From Caulobacter ginsengisoli (GTDB lineage Bacteria; Pseudomonadota; Alphaproteobacteria; Caulobacterales; Caulobacteraceae), in assembly GCF_030814835.1 (NCBI RefSeq), contig NZ_JAUSVS010000003.1, positions 310,001 to 374,000 of the forward strand: a stretch of DNA of 64,000 bases. The letters run 5' to 3'. The translations under genes and the position numbers were made by a program. This document shows positions 8,820 through 19,186 of this stretch, piece after piece. The notes beneath the pieces are model-generated. The model was not told the origin of the DNA and made no database searches. It saw only the letters and a program-made list of their open reading frames with translations. Position 1 is the stretch's first letter, and each line of letters begins with the position of its first letter.

Positions 8820-9994
8820 GCTCTGTTCTCCAAGACGCGAGCATAGACGTCCAGGGTGGCCGCGCACATGGCGTCGACCGAATAAAGCTTGCGGGCCCGC
8901 AGCATGGCCGCCTTGCCCATGGCCGCCCGCTTGCTGACGCTGGTGTCGGCCGCCGCCGCCAGGCCCGCCGCCCAGGCCGCCGCATCGCCCACCGGCAGCT
9001 TCCAGCCCGTCTCGCCCTCGACCACCGTCTCGGCCGCGCCGCCGTGGTTGGAGACCAGCACCGGCCGGCCCATCGCCTGCGGCTCGACCGCCGCGCGGCC
9101 AAAGGATTCCGGTTTCAGGGTGGGCAGCATGGCCATGTCGCAGGCCAGATAGGCCGCCGGCATGTCGTCGCAATGGCCGACCACCTTGACCCGGTCGGCC
9201 AGGTCGTTTTTGGCGATCGCGGCCAGGATCTCGGCGCGGTATTCGCTGCGGCCCTGATCGTCGCCGGCGAATATGACCAGGATATCGTCGCGGCCCTGGG
9301 CTTTGAGGATCGCCATGGCTTGCACGATGCTCAGATGGCCCTTGATCGGCGACAGCCGGCCCCCCAGCACCACCTTCAGGCGCGGATCGTCCATCCTCAT
9401 CTGCCATTCCTGGCGCAGGTCCGCGAGGCGTCCCGGCGATACCGCCTTGGGATCGAAGCGGACCAGATCGACGCCGCGCGGGATGGTCACCACCCGCTTG
9501 GGATCGAGCCGGTGTTCGGCCAGCACATGGTCGCGGGTATAGTCGGAGTTGGCGATCACCACCGCGCCCCGCGTCATGACCGCGTTGTAGGCGCGCTTGA
9601 TGGCGTTACCGGCCTTGTAGATGCCGTGGTAGGTGGCCAGGAACGGCACGCCCGCCGCCTGGGCGGCCCACAGGGCGCTGAGCGCCGGGGCTCGCGAGCG
9701 GGCGTGGACGAGGCTGACATTTTCCCGCCGGATGAGGTCCAGCAGCTTGCCGGTGTTGCTGATGATGGTCAGCGGGTTCTTCGACTGCATCGGCAGGGCG
9801 TAGAGCCGCCCGCCATCGGCCTGAAGCTGCGCCGCCATGCGTCCGCCCTTCGAGGCGACCACCGAGCGCCCGCCGGCCCGCACCACCGCCCGGGTGATAT
9901 CCAGCGTCGTCTGCTCGGCCCCGCCCGTTTCCAGTTCGGGGGTTACCTGCAGCAGGGTGAAGTTACGGGGAAGTTTGGCCACGGCGCCTTGCAT
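8816..9994 (-). CDS. Glycosyltransferase family 4
   Basis: A 392-residue GT-B retaining glycosyltransferase. Visible features are the N-terminal QVTPELETGGAEQTTLDI (GGAE motif), the C-domain entry GGRLSPIKGHLSIVQAM, and the E-x7-E type motif in KPESFGRAAVEPQAMGRPVL, which contacts the sugar nucleotide. It shares GTGA-type coupling with the downstream GT9 gene. Together they suggest LPS-core or envelope polysaccharide assembly at the inner face of the membrane. The ATG at 9992-9994 is the first in the conserved frame. The 54-base gap to the divergent hydrolase must hold both promoters. Confidence 0.88.
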   Translation of the reverse strand: MQGAVAKLPRNFTLLQVTPELETGGAEQTTLDITRAVVRAGGRSVVASKGGRMAAQLQADGGRLYALPMQSKNPLTIISNTGKLLDLIRRENVSLVHARSRAPALSALWAAQAAGVPFLATYHGIYKAGNAIKRAYNAVMTRGAVVIANSDYTRDHVLAEHRLDPKRVVTIPRGVDLVRFDPKAVSPGRLADLRQEWQMRMDDPRLKVVLGGRLSPIKGHLSIVQAMAILKAQGRDDILVIFAGDDQGRSEYRAEILAAIAKNDLADRVKVVGHCDDMPAAYLACDMAMLPTLKPESFGRAAVEPQAMGRPVLVSNHGGAAETVVEGETGWKLPVGDAAAWAAGLAAAADTSVSKRAAMGKAAMLRARKLYSVDAMCAATLDVYARVLENRA

Positions 9995-10048
9995 AACCCG
10001 CCTGCGCGGCGTGTAAAACTTTGCTTTTGCAAATCTTTGAGACCGCCG

Positions 10049-10792
10049 ATGACCGAAACCGCCGGAACCCTGGACCTGGATGGCGCCAAGTTGGCCTGGC
10101 GGCGGATCACGGGCGAGGGCCCGACCATCGTCTGGCTGGGCGGCTTCAAGTCCGACATGACCGGGACAAAGGCTCAGATGCTGGCTGACTGGGCCGACGC
10201 CAACGGCCGCGCCTTTCTGCGGTTCGACTATTTCGGCCACGGCGAGTCGGGCGGCGCCTTCCAGGACGGGACCATCACCCGCTGGCGGGCCGACGCCCTG
10301 GCGATGATCGACCAGATGGCCGACGGGCCGCTGGTGCTGGTCGGCTCCTCGATGGGCGGCTGGCTGGCCTGCCTGGCGGCCATGGTGCGGCCCAAGCGGG
10401 TGCAGGGCCTGGTGCTGATCGCCCCCGCCGCCGATTTCACCGAGGCGCTGATGAAGCCCGGCCTGCCCGCCGAGGCGCACGAGGCCCTGGCCAAGGACGG
10501 TCTCTGGATCCGGCCCAGCCTCTATGAAGAGGGCGGCTATCCGATCACCCGGACCCTGCTGGAGGACGGCGCCCGCTGGTCGATCCTGCCCGGCCCGGTC
10601 CCCATCGACGCCCCCGTGCGCATTCTGCAGGGCGGCGAGGACCCCGACGTCCCCTGGACCCACGCCCTGGAACTGGCCCAGGCGCTCAACAGCCAGGACG
10701 TGGTGTTCACGCTGGTCAAGGATGGCGATCACAGGCTGTCACGGCCGGAAGACCTGGAGCGGCTGATCGGGGCAGTGGCCGAACTGGGCTAG
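10049..10792 (+). CDS. Alpha/beta hydrolase
   Basis: A 247-residue cytoplasmic alpha/beta-fold hydrolase with no signal peptide. FDYFGHGESGG follows strand 4, the nucleophile elbow is VGSSMGGWLA, and the acid and His sit in GGEDPDVP and DGDHRLSR, completing a Ser-Asp-His triad. The family includes palmitoyl-thioesterase-like and BioH-like enzymes, and the substrate is unknown. It is divergent from the glycosyltransferase pair, and its 3' end overlaps the convergent patatin gene by 4 bases. The start ATG at 10049 comes 55 bases after the divergent ATG. Confidence 0.85.
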   Translation: MTETAGTLDLDGAKLAWRRITGEGPTIVWLGGFKSDMTGTKAQMLADWADANGRAFLRFDYFGHGESGGAFQDGTITRWRADALAMIDQMADGPLVLVGSSMGGWLACLAAMVRPKRVQGLVLIAPAADFTEALMKPGLPAEAHEALAKDGLWIRPSLYEEGGYPITRTLLEDGARWSILPGPVPIDAPVRILQGGEDPDVPWTHALELAQALNSQDVVFTLVKDGDHRLSRPEDLERLIGAVAELG

Positions 10793-11655
10793 CCCCAGAA
10801 CGCCTTCACCTTCGCCGCTTCCTGCAAGCCCTGCTGGAAGCCGGCCCGGGCGATGGGTTCGCGGCGCGAGCCGTCCATCAGATTGGGCCCGAAGGCCTCG
10901 CCCGAGGCGGCGTCGGGGACGATGAGGCAGGCCTCACCGCCCTGGGCGCGGACCTTGTCCAGCTCACGTTCGATGCCGGGGATCATGAAGGCGGCGAAGG
11001 CCGGCGGGGCGACGGCGATGGTCAGCACCTTGCCGTAGGCGTGGGCCAGGTCGGCGTTGGTGCCCGAGCGCATGCCGCCGTCGATGTAGCGGCGGCCTTC
11101 GATGCCGACGGGCGGGAAGATGCCGGGCACGCAGCAACTGGAGGCGACGCCCCGGCCCAGCGGCGCGGCGGTGTCACGGCTCCAGACCTGGAACTCGCCG
11201 GTGTCGGCGTCGACGGCGGTGCAGGCGAAGCGCTCGGGCCAGGGCTGGTCCGGGGCGGCGAGGCGGCCGAAACCGGCCAGGAAGACCTCTTCGCTGATGG
11301 TTTTGGCGCTGAGGGCCATGGTCCCGAACTCGCGCAACAGCTCGATGGGGACGGGCCCCTCGGCCGGCCGTTTCATCATCAGCGCCATCAGCGGGCCGAG
11401 ATCCGGGGCCGGACCGCTGGTTCCGGAGGCTTCCTTGACGCGTTCGGCCTGGGCGAACTCCGCCTCCAGCAGTTGGGCCGGCGTGCGGCCGCTGGCCAGC
11501 TGGGCGCCGACCACCGAGCCGGCCGAGGTGCCCAGGATCCAGTCGGCGTTCGAGACATCGACCCCGCCCTCGGCCAGGCCCGCGATCAGCCCGGTCTCCC
11601 AGGCGATCCCCACCGGCCCGCCGCCACCCAGTACCAGGGCCCGTGACATGCTCAT
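10789..11655 (-). CDS. Patatin-like phospholipase (RssA-like)
   Basis: A 288-residue lipid acyl hydrolase of the patatin family, using a Ser-Asp dyad. The oxyanion loop GGGGPVG, the nucleophile motif GTSAGS and the catalytic DGG of DGGMRSGTNAD are all intact, so the enzyme should be active. No signal peptide or membrane segment is visible. The start could be either of two nearby Met codons (MSMSRALVLGG). It overlaps the upstream epimerase gene by 4 bases, suggesting an operon galU-epimerase-patatin on the minus strand. Confidence 0.88.
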   Translation of the reverse strand: MSMSRALVLGGGGPVGIAWETGLIAGLAEGGVDVSNADWILGTSAGSVVGAQLASGRTPAQLLEAEFAQAERVKEASGTSGPAPDLGPLMALMMKRPAEGPVPIELLREFGTMALSAKTISEEVFLAGFGRLAAPDQPWPERFACTAVDADTGEFQVWSRDTAAPLGRGVASSCCVPGIFPPVGIEGRRYIDGGMRSGTNADLAHAYGKVLTIAVAPPAFAAFMIPGIERELDKVRAQGGEACLIVPDAASGEAFGPNLMDGSRREPIARAGFQQGLQEAAKVKAFWG

Positions 11656-12509
11656 CTCCCGTTTTCGGCAGCGTAGATCGCCGACAGGCCTTCGCGATAG
11701 GTGGGATAGGCCGGCCGCCAGCCCAGTTCCGCCTTGGCCAGGGCGTTGGAGACCCGCTTGTTCTCGCCCCAGAATCGGCGGGCCTGGGGGGTCAGTTCGG
11801 CTTCGTCGAAGAGCTTTTCGGGCGGCGGCGGCGCGCCCAGCAGGCGGGCGGCGTAGGCGTTGACGACGTGGCTCGGCGCCGGCTCGTCGTCGCAGAGATT
11901 GTAGATCCCGCCGGCTCTTGGCCGCTCCATGGAGTCCGCCAGGCCGGCGGCGATGTCGTCGACATGGATGCGCGAGAACACCTGGCCCGGCTTGACCGTC
12001 GAATGGGCGAGGCCCTCGCGGACCCGGTCCAGCGCCGACCGACCGGGGCCGTAGATGCCGGGCAGGCGGAAGACCTGCACCGTCAGCCCCATGCCCCGCC
12101 CGACCTCCAGCCAGTCCCGCTCGGCGGCCACCCGGCGGGCGGCCTCGGGCGAGCGGGCGGCGAGCGCGCTGGCCTCGAAGGCCCAGTTTCCCTCGCGGTC
12201 GCCATAGACCCCGGTGGTCGAGAGGTAGCCGATCCAGTCGGGGAAGGCGTTCGCCCGGGCCAGGGCCGGAACCAGGGCGTTCAGGCCCGGACAGCCGGTC
12301 TCGCCCGGCGGGGCGGTGATCAGGATACGGTCGGCGCGGGGCAGGGCGGCGATCAGCGCCGCGCGGTCTTCGGGATCGACGGCCTCGATACCCCGGTCCT
12401 GCAAGGCCTGGCGGGCCTCAGGCGTCCGGCCGGTGGCGATGACGGGACCGCCCAGGCGGCGCGCCAGGACCTGGCCCGTATAGCCGAAGCCGAAGACCAG
12501 CAGGGTCAT
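11652..12509 (-). CDS. NAD(P)-dependent epimerase/dehydratase, YeeZ-like
   Basis: A 285-residue Rossmann-fold protein of the extended SDR/NAD-dependent epimerase superfamily. The nucleotide-binding start is VFGFGYTGQVLARRL. LSTTGVYGDREGNW and RLPGIYGPGRSALDRVREG match the YeeZ-like subgroup, whose catalytic role is not settled. The usual YxxxK pair is not obvious. It lies 10 bases after galU and overlaps the patatin gene, so it is probably cotranscribed with galU; a role in nucleotide-sugar metabolism is an inference from that context. Confidence 0.82.
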   Translation of the reverse strand: MTLLVFGFGYTGQVLARRLGGPVIATGRTPEARQALQDRGIEAVDPEDRAALIAALPRADRILITAPPGETGCPGLNALVPALARANAFPDWIGYLSTTGVYGDREGNWAFEASALAARSPEAARRVAAERDWLEVGRGMGLTVQVFRLPGIYGPGRSALDRVREGLAHSTVKPGQVFSRIHVDDIAAGLADSMERPRAGGIYNLCDDEPAPSHVVNAYAARLLGAPPPPEKLFDEAELTPQARRFWGENKRVSNALAKAELGWRPAYPTYREGLSAIYAAENGR

Positions 12510-12519
12510 CCGACGGCGC

Positions 12520-13386
12520 TCAGAGCAGCGCCTCGATGGCCGCCCGGGCCGCGTCCTTCAGGTCCGGACGCTTCAGCGCGAACGCCACGTTGGCCCGCAG
12601 CAGGCCGATCTTGTCGCCGCAGTCGTAGGTCGTCCCCTCGTATTCCAGGGCGTGAAAGCCCTCGATGGCCATCAGCCGGGCCATGGCGTCGGTCAGCTGG
12701 ATCTCGCCGCCGGCCCCCTTCTGCTGGGCGGCCAGCAGGTTGAAGATCTCGGGCTGCAGGATGTAGCGGCCGGAGATGAACAGGTTCGAGGGCTCGGTCC
12801 CCGGGGCAGGCTTTTCGACCATGCCGACCATCCTGTTGAGGCGCGGATCGTTCCCCTCCAGGGCGACGATGCCGTACTTGTGGGCCTCGCCGGGCGGGCA
12901 GGGTTCGACCACCACGACGTTGCCGCCGACCTTGTTGTAGGCGTCCACGGCCTGTTTGAGCGGCGCGACTTCCGCATCCATCAGCATGTCGGGCAGCATG
13001 ACTGCGAAGGGCTCGTCGCCGACAATGTCCCGGGCGCACCAGACGGCGTGGCCCAGGCCCAGCGGGGCCATCTGGCGCACGAAGCTCATCTCGCCGGGCC
13101 GGGGCAGCTCGCCGCGGATGTCGGCCAGCATGTCGAGCTTGCCCTTGGCCTCGAGTTGGGCCTCCAGCTCGATATGGTGGTCGAAATAGTCCTCGATGCC
13201 GCCCTTGCCGCGGCCGGTGACGAAGACGAAGTGCTCGATCCCCGCCGCCCGGCCCTCGGCCACGATGTAGGAGAGGATCGGCCGGTCGACGACGTTGAGC
13301 ATTTCCTTGGGCGTGGTCTTGGCGCCCGGAAGCACCCGGGTCCCCAGGCCCGCCACGGGCAGGACGGCTTTGCGCACAGGTTTCAT
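12520..13386 (-). CDS. galU: UTP--glucose-1-phosphate uridylyltransferase
   Basis: Makes UDP-glucose from UTP and glucose-1-phosphate in the cytoplasm, feeding envelope polysaccharides; the Ugd enzyme encoded at 27518-28819 would use its product. The 288-residue protein has the nucleotide-binding signature PVAGLGTRVLPGAKTTPKEML, followed by the GalU blocks HFVFVTGRGKGGIEDYFD and LGLGHAVWCAR. Length and motifs are standard. It heads a three-gene minus-strand operon with the epimerase and patatin genes. Confidence 0.96.
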   Translation of the reverse strand: MKPVRKAVLPVAGLGTRVLPGAKTTPKEMLNVVDRPILSYIVAEGRAAGIEHFVFVTGRGKGGIEDYFDHHIELEAQLEAKGKLDMLADIRGELPRPGEMSFVRQMAPLGLGHAVWCARDIVGDEPFAVMLPDMLMDAEVAPLKQAVDAYNKVGGNVVVVEPCPPGEAHKYGIVALEGNDPRLNRMVGMVEKPAPGTEPSNLFISGRYILQPEIFNLLAAQQKGAGGEIQLTDAMARLMAIEGFHALEYEGTTYDCGDKIGLLRANVAFALKRPDLKDAARAAIEALL

Positions 13387-13506
13387 GGGCGATCAGGTAG
13401 CCCGCCACGAGGGCGAAATCCAGCGGCCTGAAATTCGTGATGGAACGGCATCGGCGGTCACGAATTTGGCATTCGGGGAACCAACCCCACGGGAGAAGGA
13501 AACGTC

Positions 13507-13761
13507 ATGTCGAAATTTCTCAGCCTGGCCGCCGCGGCCGCTGTCGCCGCCCTGACCGTCACGGCCTGCGCGAAGCAGGAAGCGACTCCGCCGGCCGACA
13601 CCACGGTCGTCAACCCGCCGGCCGACTCCACCACGATCGTCAATCCGCCCGCCGACACGACGACGACGACGACCGCGCCAGCCCCGACACCGCCGACCGA
13701 CACCCCGCCGCCGGCCGACACGACCACCACGACCACGACGACGACCCCGCCGCCGAAATAG
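13507..13761 (+). CDS. Low-complexity Thr/Pro-rich lipoprotein
   Basis: An 84-residue secreted lipoprotein candidate. The signal peptide MSKFLSLAAAAAVAALTVTAC ends in a lipobox-like TVTAC, with Cys21 predicted as the lipidated residue. The mature part is a low-complexity tail of PPADT units and poly-threonine runs (PADTTTTTTAPAP and similar), unlikely to fold. Such tails may span the periplasm or contact peptidoglycan, but that is speculation. An AGGA-rich ribosome site (gagaaggaaacgtc) precedes the ATG. A second Ala/Pro-rich lipoprotein gene follows. Confidence 0.75.
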   Translation: MSKFLSLAAAAAVAALTVTACAKQEATPPADTTVVNPPADSTTIVNPPADTTTTTTAPAPTPPTDTPPPADTTTTTTTTTPPPK

Positions 13762-13841
13762 GCGACCGCCGTCGATCGTTCGAAACCAGGCAGCCCGGTT
13801 GGCCCAGCGCCGGCCGGGCTGTCGTTCAGAGGGAGTTTGAG

Positions 13842-14138
13842 ATGTCCAGAACCACAGCCCTGGTCGCCCTGGCGGCGGTCGCCGCGCTCGGCCTGACCGC
13901 CTGCGGCAAGAAAACCGACGCCACGGCCCCGGCCGACGCCACCGCCGCCTCGACCGACGCGGCCCCGAACGCGCCGTCCGCCGACGCCGCTCCGGCCGCG
14001 CCCTCGGCCGACGCCACGGCCGCGCCCGCCGACAGCCAGGCCGCCACCCTGCCGGGCGGGACCGAGTCCGCCGATCAGCCCAAGACCGGCAACGCCGGAC
14101 CTGACGCCACGATCAGCAACGCGCCTGAGAAGAAGTAG
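13842..14138 (+). CDS. Low-complexity Ala/Pro-rich lipoprotein
   Basis: A 98-residue predicted lipoprotein. MSRTTALVALAAVAALGLTAC ends in the lipobox LTAC (Cys21), followed by GKK and a disordered tail of ADA/APSADA repeats. It has the same design as the preceding lipoprotein but a different repeat composition, so the two may be diverged duplicates. GGGAG lies 8 bases before the ATG. A hairpin (cagcccgg / ccgggctg, 13791-13821) lies between the two lipoprotein genes without a clear T run. No function can be assigned. Confidence 0.75.
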   Translation: MSRTTALVALAAVAALGLTACGKKTDATAPADATAASTDAAPNAPSADAAPAAPSADATAAPADSQAATLPGGTESADQPKTGNAGPDATISNAPEKK

Positions 14139-14163
14139 GCGCGCCAGTCCCGCGCCTCCCAAC

Positions 14164-14273
14164 CTCCCGAAATCCCTGGCGAAGGCCAGGGCCCAAGCGG
14201 AGGGTCCGGAGTGGGCGCGGGCAGGGTGGCCGGCCCCGCTTGGACCCTGGCCTTCGCCAGGGAGATCGGGGAG
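14164..14273. repeat. REPIN-like palindromic element, family R3, copy A (upstream of GIY-YIG gene)
   Basis: A 110-bp element with ~37-bp inverted arms. Each arm contains a REP-type hairpin: ccctggc-gaag-gccaggg on the left (14174-14191) and its inverted counterpart ccctggc-cttc-gccaggg on the right. The hairpin is followed by gcccaagcgg. The centre (agggtcc...gcgggca...tggccggcccc) is also conserved in copy B at 14732-14842, in the same orientation. The two copies bracket the GIY-YIG nuclease gene as direct repeats. Confidence 0.88.
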
Positions 14274-14320
14274 GAAATGGGGACCTTGCGTCCGCGCCCA
14301 CCGGGCGCAACATTTCCGCG

Positions 14321-14683
14321 ATGACCTTTGCCGTCTACATCATGGCGAGCGCGCCCTATGGCACGCTCTATATCGGCTCCACCGACGACGTAGTGCGCCG
14401 GGCTTGGCAGCATCGTGAGAAGGTCATGGAGGGATTCACCAAACGCTATGGCGTGACCCGCCTCGTCTGGTTCGAATACCACGGGTCCCGAGAGGCGGCG
14501 CTGGTGCGGGAACGCCAACTGAAGTTCTGGAAGCGCAAGTGGAAGATCAGACTGATCGAGGCCGAGAACCCTGAGTGGCGTGACCTGTTCGAAGAGGTCG
14601 CTTCCGGCCTTCCTCCAGACCAGCCCCGGCTCGTTCTCGATGACAAGCCAATCCCGGAACCCGGGTGGCGCTCGGACTCGTAG
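14321..14683 (+). CDS. GIY-YIG nuclease family protein flanked by palindromic repeats
   Basis: A 120-residue single-domain GIY-YIG endonuclease candidate. Seen are VYIM (Tyr6), LYIGST (Tyr17-Ile-Gly19), Arg26/27, His31, the glutamates Glu58 and Glu64 in SREAALVRERQLK, and the closing NPEWRDL (Asn83). This fits the abundant short GIY-YIG family whose members end in NPEWRDL. About 27 residues after the domain look unstructured. No strong Shine-Dalgarno precedes the ATG. Two direct ~110-bp REPIN-like elements lie 47 bases before and 48 bases after the gene. From memory, some members of this family in Neisseria are repeat-specific single-strand nucleases; a similar role here is inferred from the flanking repeats. 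Confidence 0.9.
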   Translation: MTFAVYIMASAPYGTLYIGSTDDVVRRAWQHREKVMEGFTKRYGVTRLVWFEYHGSREAALVRERQLKFWKRKWKIRLIEAENPEWRDLFEEVASGLPPDQPRLVLDDKPIPEPGWRSDS

Positions 14684-14731
14684 CCCTGGCGCCTGAGGGC
14701 GGGAAAAAGGGTGGGTCCTCGCGGATCTCCA

Positions 14732-14842
14732 CTCCCCCGGTTTCCCTGGCAAAGGCCAGGGCCCAAGCGGAGGGTCCGAAAAGGACGCGGGCAAATGGCC
14801 GGCCCCGTTTGGACCCTGGCCTTTGCCAGGGAGATCGGGAGA
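14732..14842. repeat. REPIN-like palindromic element, family R3, copy B (downstream of GIY-YIG gene)
   Basis: Second copy of family R3, about 110 bp, in the same orientation as copy A. The left arm hairpin is ccctggc-aaag-gccaggg and the right arm ccctggc-cttt-gccaggg: the loop bases differ from copy A symmetrically in both arms, which keeps the palindrome. Flanking cccaagcgg and the central tggccggcccc are identical to copy A. It ends 20 bases from the glmS stop codon and may also serve as the glmS 3' structure. Confidence 0.88.
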
Positions 14843-14861
14843 GGGGAAGCGAGGCGCCCGC

Positions 14862-16682
<1,821 letters not shown>

Positions 16683-16798
16683 GTCTGTTTCAACCGCTCC
16701 CGGGACAGGATTATAGCTTTGCCCCGAGGCGCCTTTACCACCCGTGCATCGATGGGCGGCATAAAAGTGCGTTGCAGACTATTGCTTGAGGGCCAGAC

Positions 16799-18154
16799 AT
16801 GGCGAAGCGGAAGTATTTCGGCACGGACGGCATCCGGGGCCTGGCCAACACCCACCCGATGACCGCCGAGGTCGCCTTGAGGGTCGGCATGGCCGCCGGC
16901 AAGCTGTTCCGCGGCGACCATGACCGCCGCCCGTTGGTGGTGATCGGCAAGGACACCCGCCTGTCGGGCTACATGATCGAGCCGGCCCTGGTGGCGGGCT
17001 TCACCAGCATGGGCATGGACGTCAGGCTGTTCGGCCCGCTGCCGACGCCCGCCGTCGCCATGATGACCCGCTCGATGCGGGCGGACCTGGGGGTGATGAT
17101 CAGCGCCTCGCACAACGCCTTCCACGACAACGGCATCAAGCTGTTCGGCCCCGACGGCTACAAGCTCAGCGACGAGCGCGAGTTCGAGATCGAGGCCCAT
17201 ATGGACGAGGGCCTGCAGGAGAATCTCTCGCCGGCCGATGGCCTGGGTCGCGTGGCCCGGGTCGACGACAGCCAGGCCCGCTATGTCGAGATCGCCAAGG
17301 CCACCTTCCCCCGCCAGCTGAACCTGGGCGGCCTGCGCATCGTCATCGATTGCGCCAACGGCGCCGCCTACAAGGTCGCCCCCACCGCCCTCTACGAGCT
17401 GGGGGCCGAGGTCCGCGCCCTGGGGGTCACCCCCGACGGTTTCAACATCAACCAGGACGTCGGCTCGACCCACGCCCACGCCATGGCCGCGGCGGTCAAG
17501 GAATACCGCGCCGACATCGGCATCGCCCTCGACGGCGACGCCGACCGCCTGGCCATCTGCGACGAGCACGGCCACATCGTCGACGGCGACCAGATCATGG
17601 CCCTGATCGCCGGCGCCTGGGCGACCGAGCAGCGGCTGACCGGCGGCGGGGTGGTCGCCACCATCATGTCGAACCTGGGCCTCGAACGCTTCCTGGGCGC
17701 CCGCGCGCTGAAGCTGGAACGCACCGCCGTCGGCGACCGCTACGTCATGGAGCGCATGCGCTCGGGCGGCTTCAACCTGGGGGGCGAACAGTCCGGCCAC
17801 CTGATCCTCTCCGACTTCTCCACCACGGGCGACGGCCTGATCGCCGCCCTGCAGGTCCTGGCCGTGATGGTCCAGACCGGCAAGCCGATGAGCGCCCTGG
17901 CCCGCCAGTTCGATCCCGTCCCGCAGAAGATGGAGAACGTGAAGTTCGCCCGGGGCGGCGAGCCCCTGAAGAACGCCAAGGTGAAGGACGCCATCGCGGC
18001 GGCCGAGGCGCGGCTGAACGGATCTGGGCGGGTGGTGGTGCGGGCGAGCGGGACGGAGCCTCTGATCCGGGTCATGGCCGAGGGGGACGACGAGGCGGTC
18101 GTGGCGCAGATGGTGCGGGAGATCGCGGGGGCGGTGAGGGGTGTTGGGGGGTAA
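16799..18154 (+). CDS. glmM: Phosphoglucosamine mutase
   Basis: Interconverts glucosamine-6-phosphate and glucosamine-1-phosphate on the way to UDP-GlcNAc. It has 451 residues. The start [13 protein letters not shown] and the phosphoserine loop [17 protein letters not shown] (Ser104) are classic, with the metal loop DGDADRL, the sugar-binding GGEQSGHLI and the C-terminal phosphate-binding [20 protein letters not shown] lies 6 bases before the ATG. Divergent arrangement with glmS suggests coordinated control. In many bacteria glmM follows folP/ftsH; that context is absent here. Confidence 0.98.
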   Translation: MAKRKYFGTDGIRGLANTHPMTAEVALRVGMAAGKLFRGDHDRRPLVVIGKDTRLSGYMIEPALVAGFTSMGMDVRLFGPLPTPAVAMMTRSMRADLGVMISASHNAFHDNGIKLFGPDGYKLSDEREFEIEAHMDEGLQENLSPADGLGRVARVDDSQARYVEIAKATFPRQLNLGGLRIVIDCANGAAYKVAPTALYELGAEVRALGVTPDGFNINQDVGSTHAHAMAAAVKEYRADIGIALDGDADRLAICDEHGHIVDGDQIMALIAGAWATEQRLTGGGVVATIMSNLGLERFLGARALKLERTAVGDRYVMERMRSGGFNLGGEQSGHLILSDFSTTGDGLIAALQVLAVMVQTGKPMSALARQFDPVPQKMENVKFARGGEPLKNAKVKDAIAAAEARLNGSGRVVVRASGTEPLIRVMAEGDDEAVVAQMVREIAGAVRGVGG

Positions 18155-18175
18155 TCAATTTTCCCAGGTAGCTAA

Positions 18176-19093
18176 CTATTGAAATTGTAAAGTTGAGGCA
18201 ACCACAGATTTTCCGATCCATAAGGAAATGTGTAAATCTCGTTTGGATTCCATTTGGGGTTTTCCACGATTTGGAAGTTTTTTTCTTATAAGAGTTCCAT
18301 ACCCTAATCCGCTTGGCCAACCAAACTGTGCGGCCATCATTATCACGCAGCCGCATACTGCTTCAAAAGCGTGCTGAAGATTGGCGCGGTGCATCGACAA
18401 TTCTCGATCGTGTTTCGCGGCGTTGTATGCGTCGTACCAGGGCAACTCCTGGGTTGGCTTTCCAGTGGTGCCCCAAGTGCGAAACGGAGAAAACGGGCTG
18501 AGCCAAGGGTAGCTAGGGAGGGTGATTGAGTATTCATTCAAACGCATTGCCGAAATCAATTTCACGTAGTCATTTGTAGAATATCGTTTCTTAGAGACTC
18601 CGTTCGCAACAAGAACACCTCTCCAGTGAGTTTCCACTTCAGTGCAAGCTAGTATCAATAGATTCCGTATCTCGTGACCAAAGACTTGGAGATTGCTTTT
18701 CTCTGGATGAATGGTTTCGCAAATTCTATCAAGGAGGCGTGTTAAAACGCTGAGTTGGCCTCGGCCCAACGCGATTATGTCCTGATCTGCAATCTCGCCT
18801 GGATACATTCCAGGAGAGTCATTCGTGTGTTGATCGTTTGGACGCGCAATTCTCGGATAGTAGTGCCCAGGAGGCAGGTCTAGTTTGTGAAATGGATTTC
18901 GGCCGTCGGGCTCGAACCAAGCATCGGCCCTTTTTCGAATAACCGACCAAATATCCTCACCGGGTTCCGCCTTAAAATACGTACCCGCTCCGTTCTTCGC
19001 ATCAGCTAGTCCTATGCGGATGGCCTCGCGTTGGCTGACTCCCCAAACTCCCATGGCCTTTCCGCTAGGCCCGATCCGCAAGTAGTATTTCAA
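18176..19093 (-). CDS. AT-rich hypothetical protein, probably horizontally acquired
   Basis: A 305-residue protein that I do not recognise. The coding region is visibly AT-richer than everything around it and uses codons such as AAA, ATT and TTT that its neighbours avoid, a sign of transfer. The start appears to be TTG at 19091-19093; Met14 (19052-19054) is an alternative. Near the C-terminus WYDAYNAAKHDRE, with an earlier ETHWR helix, recalls the all-helical HEPN-like pattern of defence or toxin proteins, but the match is weak and I do not assert it. No signal peptide or membrane segment is seen. It lies between glmM and a vapBC operon. Confidence 0.7.
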   Translation of the reverse strand: MKYYLRIGPSGKAMGVWGVSQREAIRIGLADAKNGAGTYFKAEPGEDIWSVIRKRADAWFEPDGRNPFHKLDLPPGHYYPRIARPNDQHTNDSPGMYPGEIADQDIIALGRGQLSVLTRLLDRICETIHPEKSNLQVFGHEIRNLLILACTEVETHWRGVLVANGVSKKRYSTNDYVKLISAMRLNEYSITLPSYPWLSPFSPFRTWGTTGKPTQELPWYDAYNAAKHDRELSMHRANLQHAFEAVCGCVIMMAAQFGWPSGLGYGTLIRKKLPNRGKPQMESKRDLHISLWIGKSVVASTLQFQ

Positions 19094-19120
19094 TTTATGT
19101 TCTCATGCTGAGCGTTAGGA

Positions 19121-19165
19121 TTTGACGTATATCCCGTTGACATATCCCTGCTGAGTTCCCATCTT
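19121..19165 (+). promoter_or_regulatory. Candidate vapBC promoter with repeated half-sites
   Basis: TTGACA at 19137-19142 is followed 17 bases later by CATCTT (19160-19165), a plausible -35/-10 pair upstream of vapB. An imperfect tandem repeat, ttgacgtatatccc and ttgacatatccc, overlaps the -35. Because VapBC complexes usually repress their own promoter, these half-sites are candidates for that operator. This is inference only. Confidence 0.4.
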
Positions 19166-19186
19166 GACTACCGAAGGAGCCAGCCC

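Noticed and set aside
13437..13841. Upstream extension of the second lipoprotein frame
   Set aside because: The extended frame reads Arg/His/Asp-rich antisense-like sequence across the first lipoprotein gene; the ATG at 13842 has a signal peptide and ribosome site.
16683..16798. glmS ribozyme before glmS
   Set aside because: The 116-base region is too short and has none of the ribozyme core; glmS and glmM simply diverge there.
18176..19093. HEPN ribonuclease assignment for the AT-rich gene
   Set aside because: Only a loose AKHDR-type pattern is seen, without a convincing R-x4-6-H motif in a helical pair; left as hypothetical.
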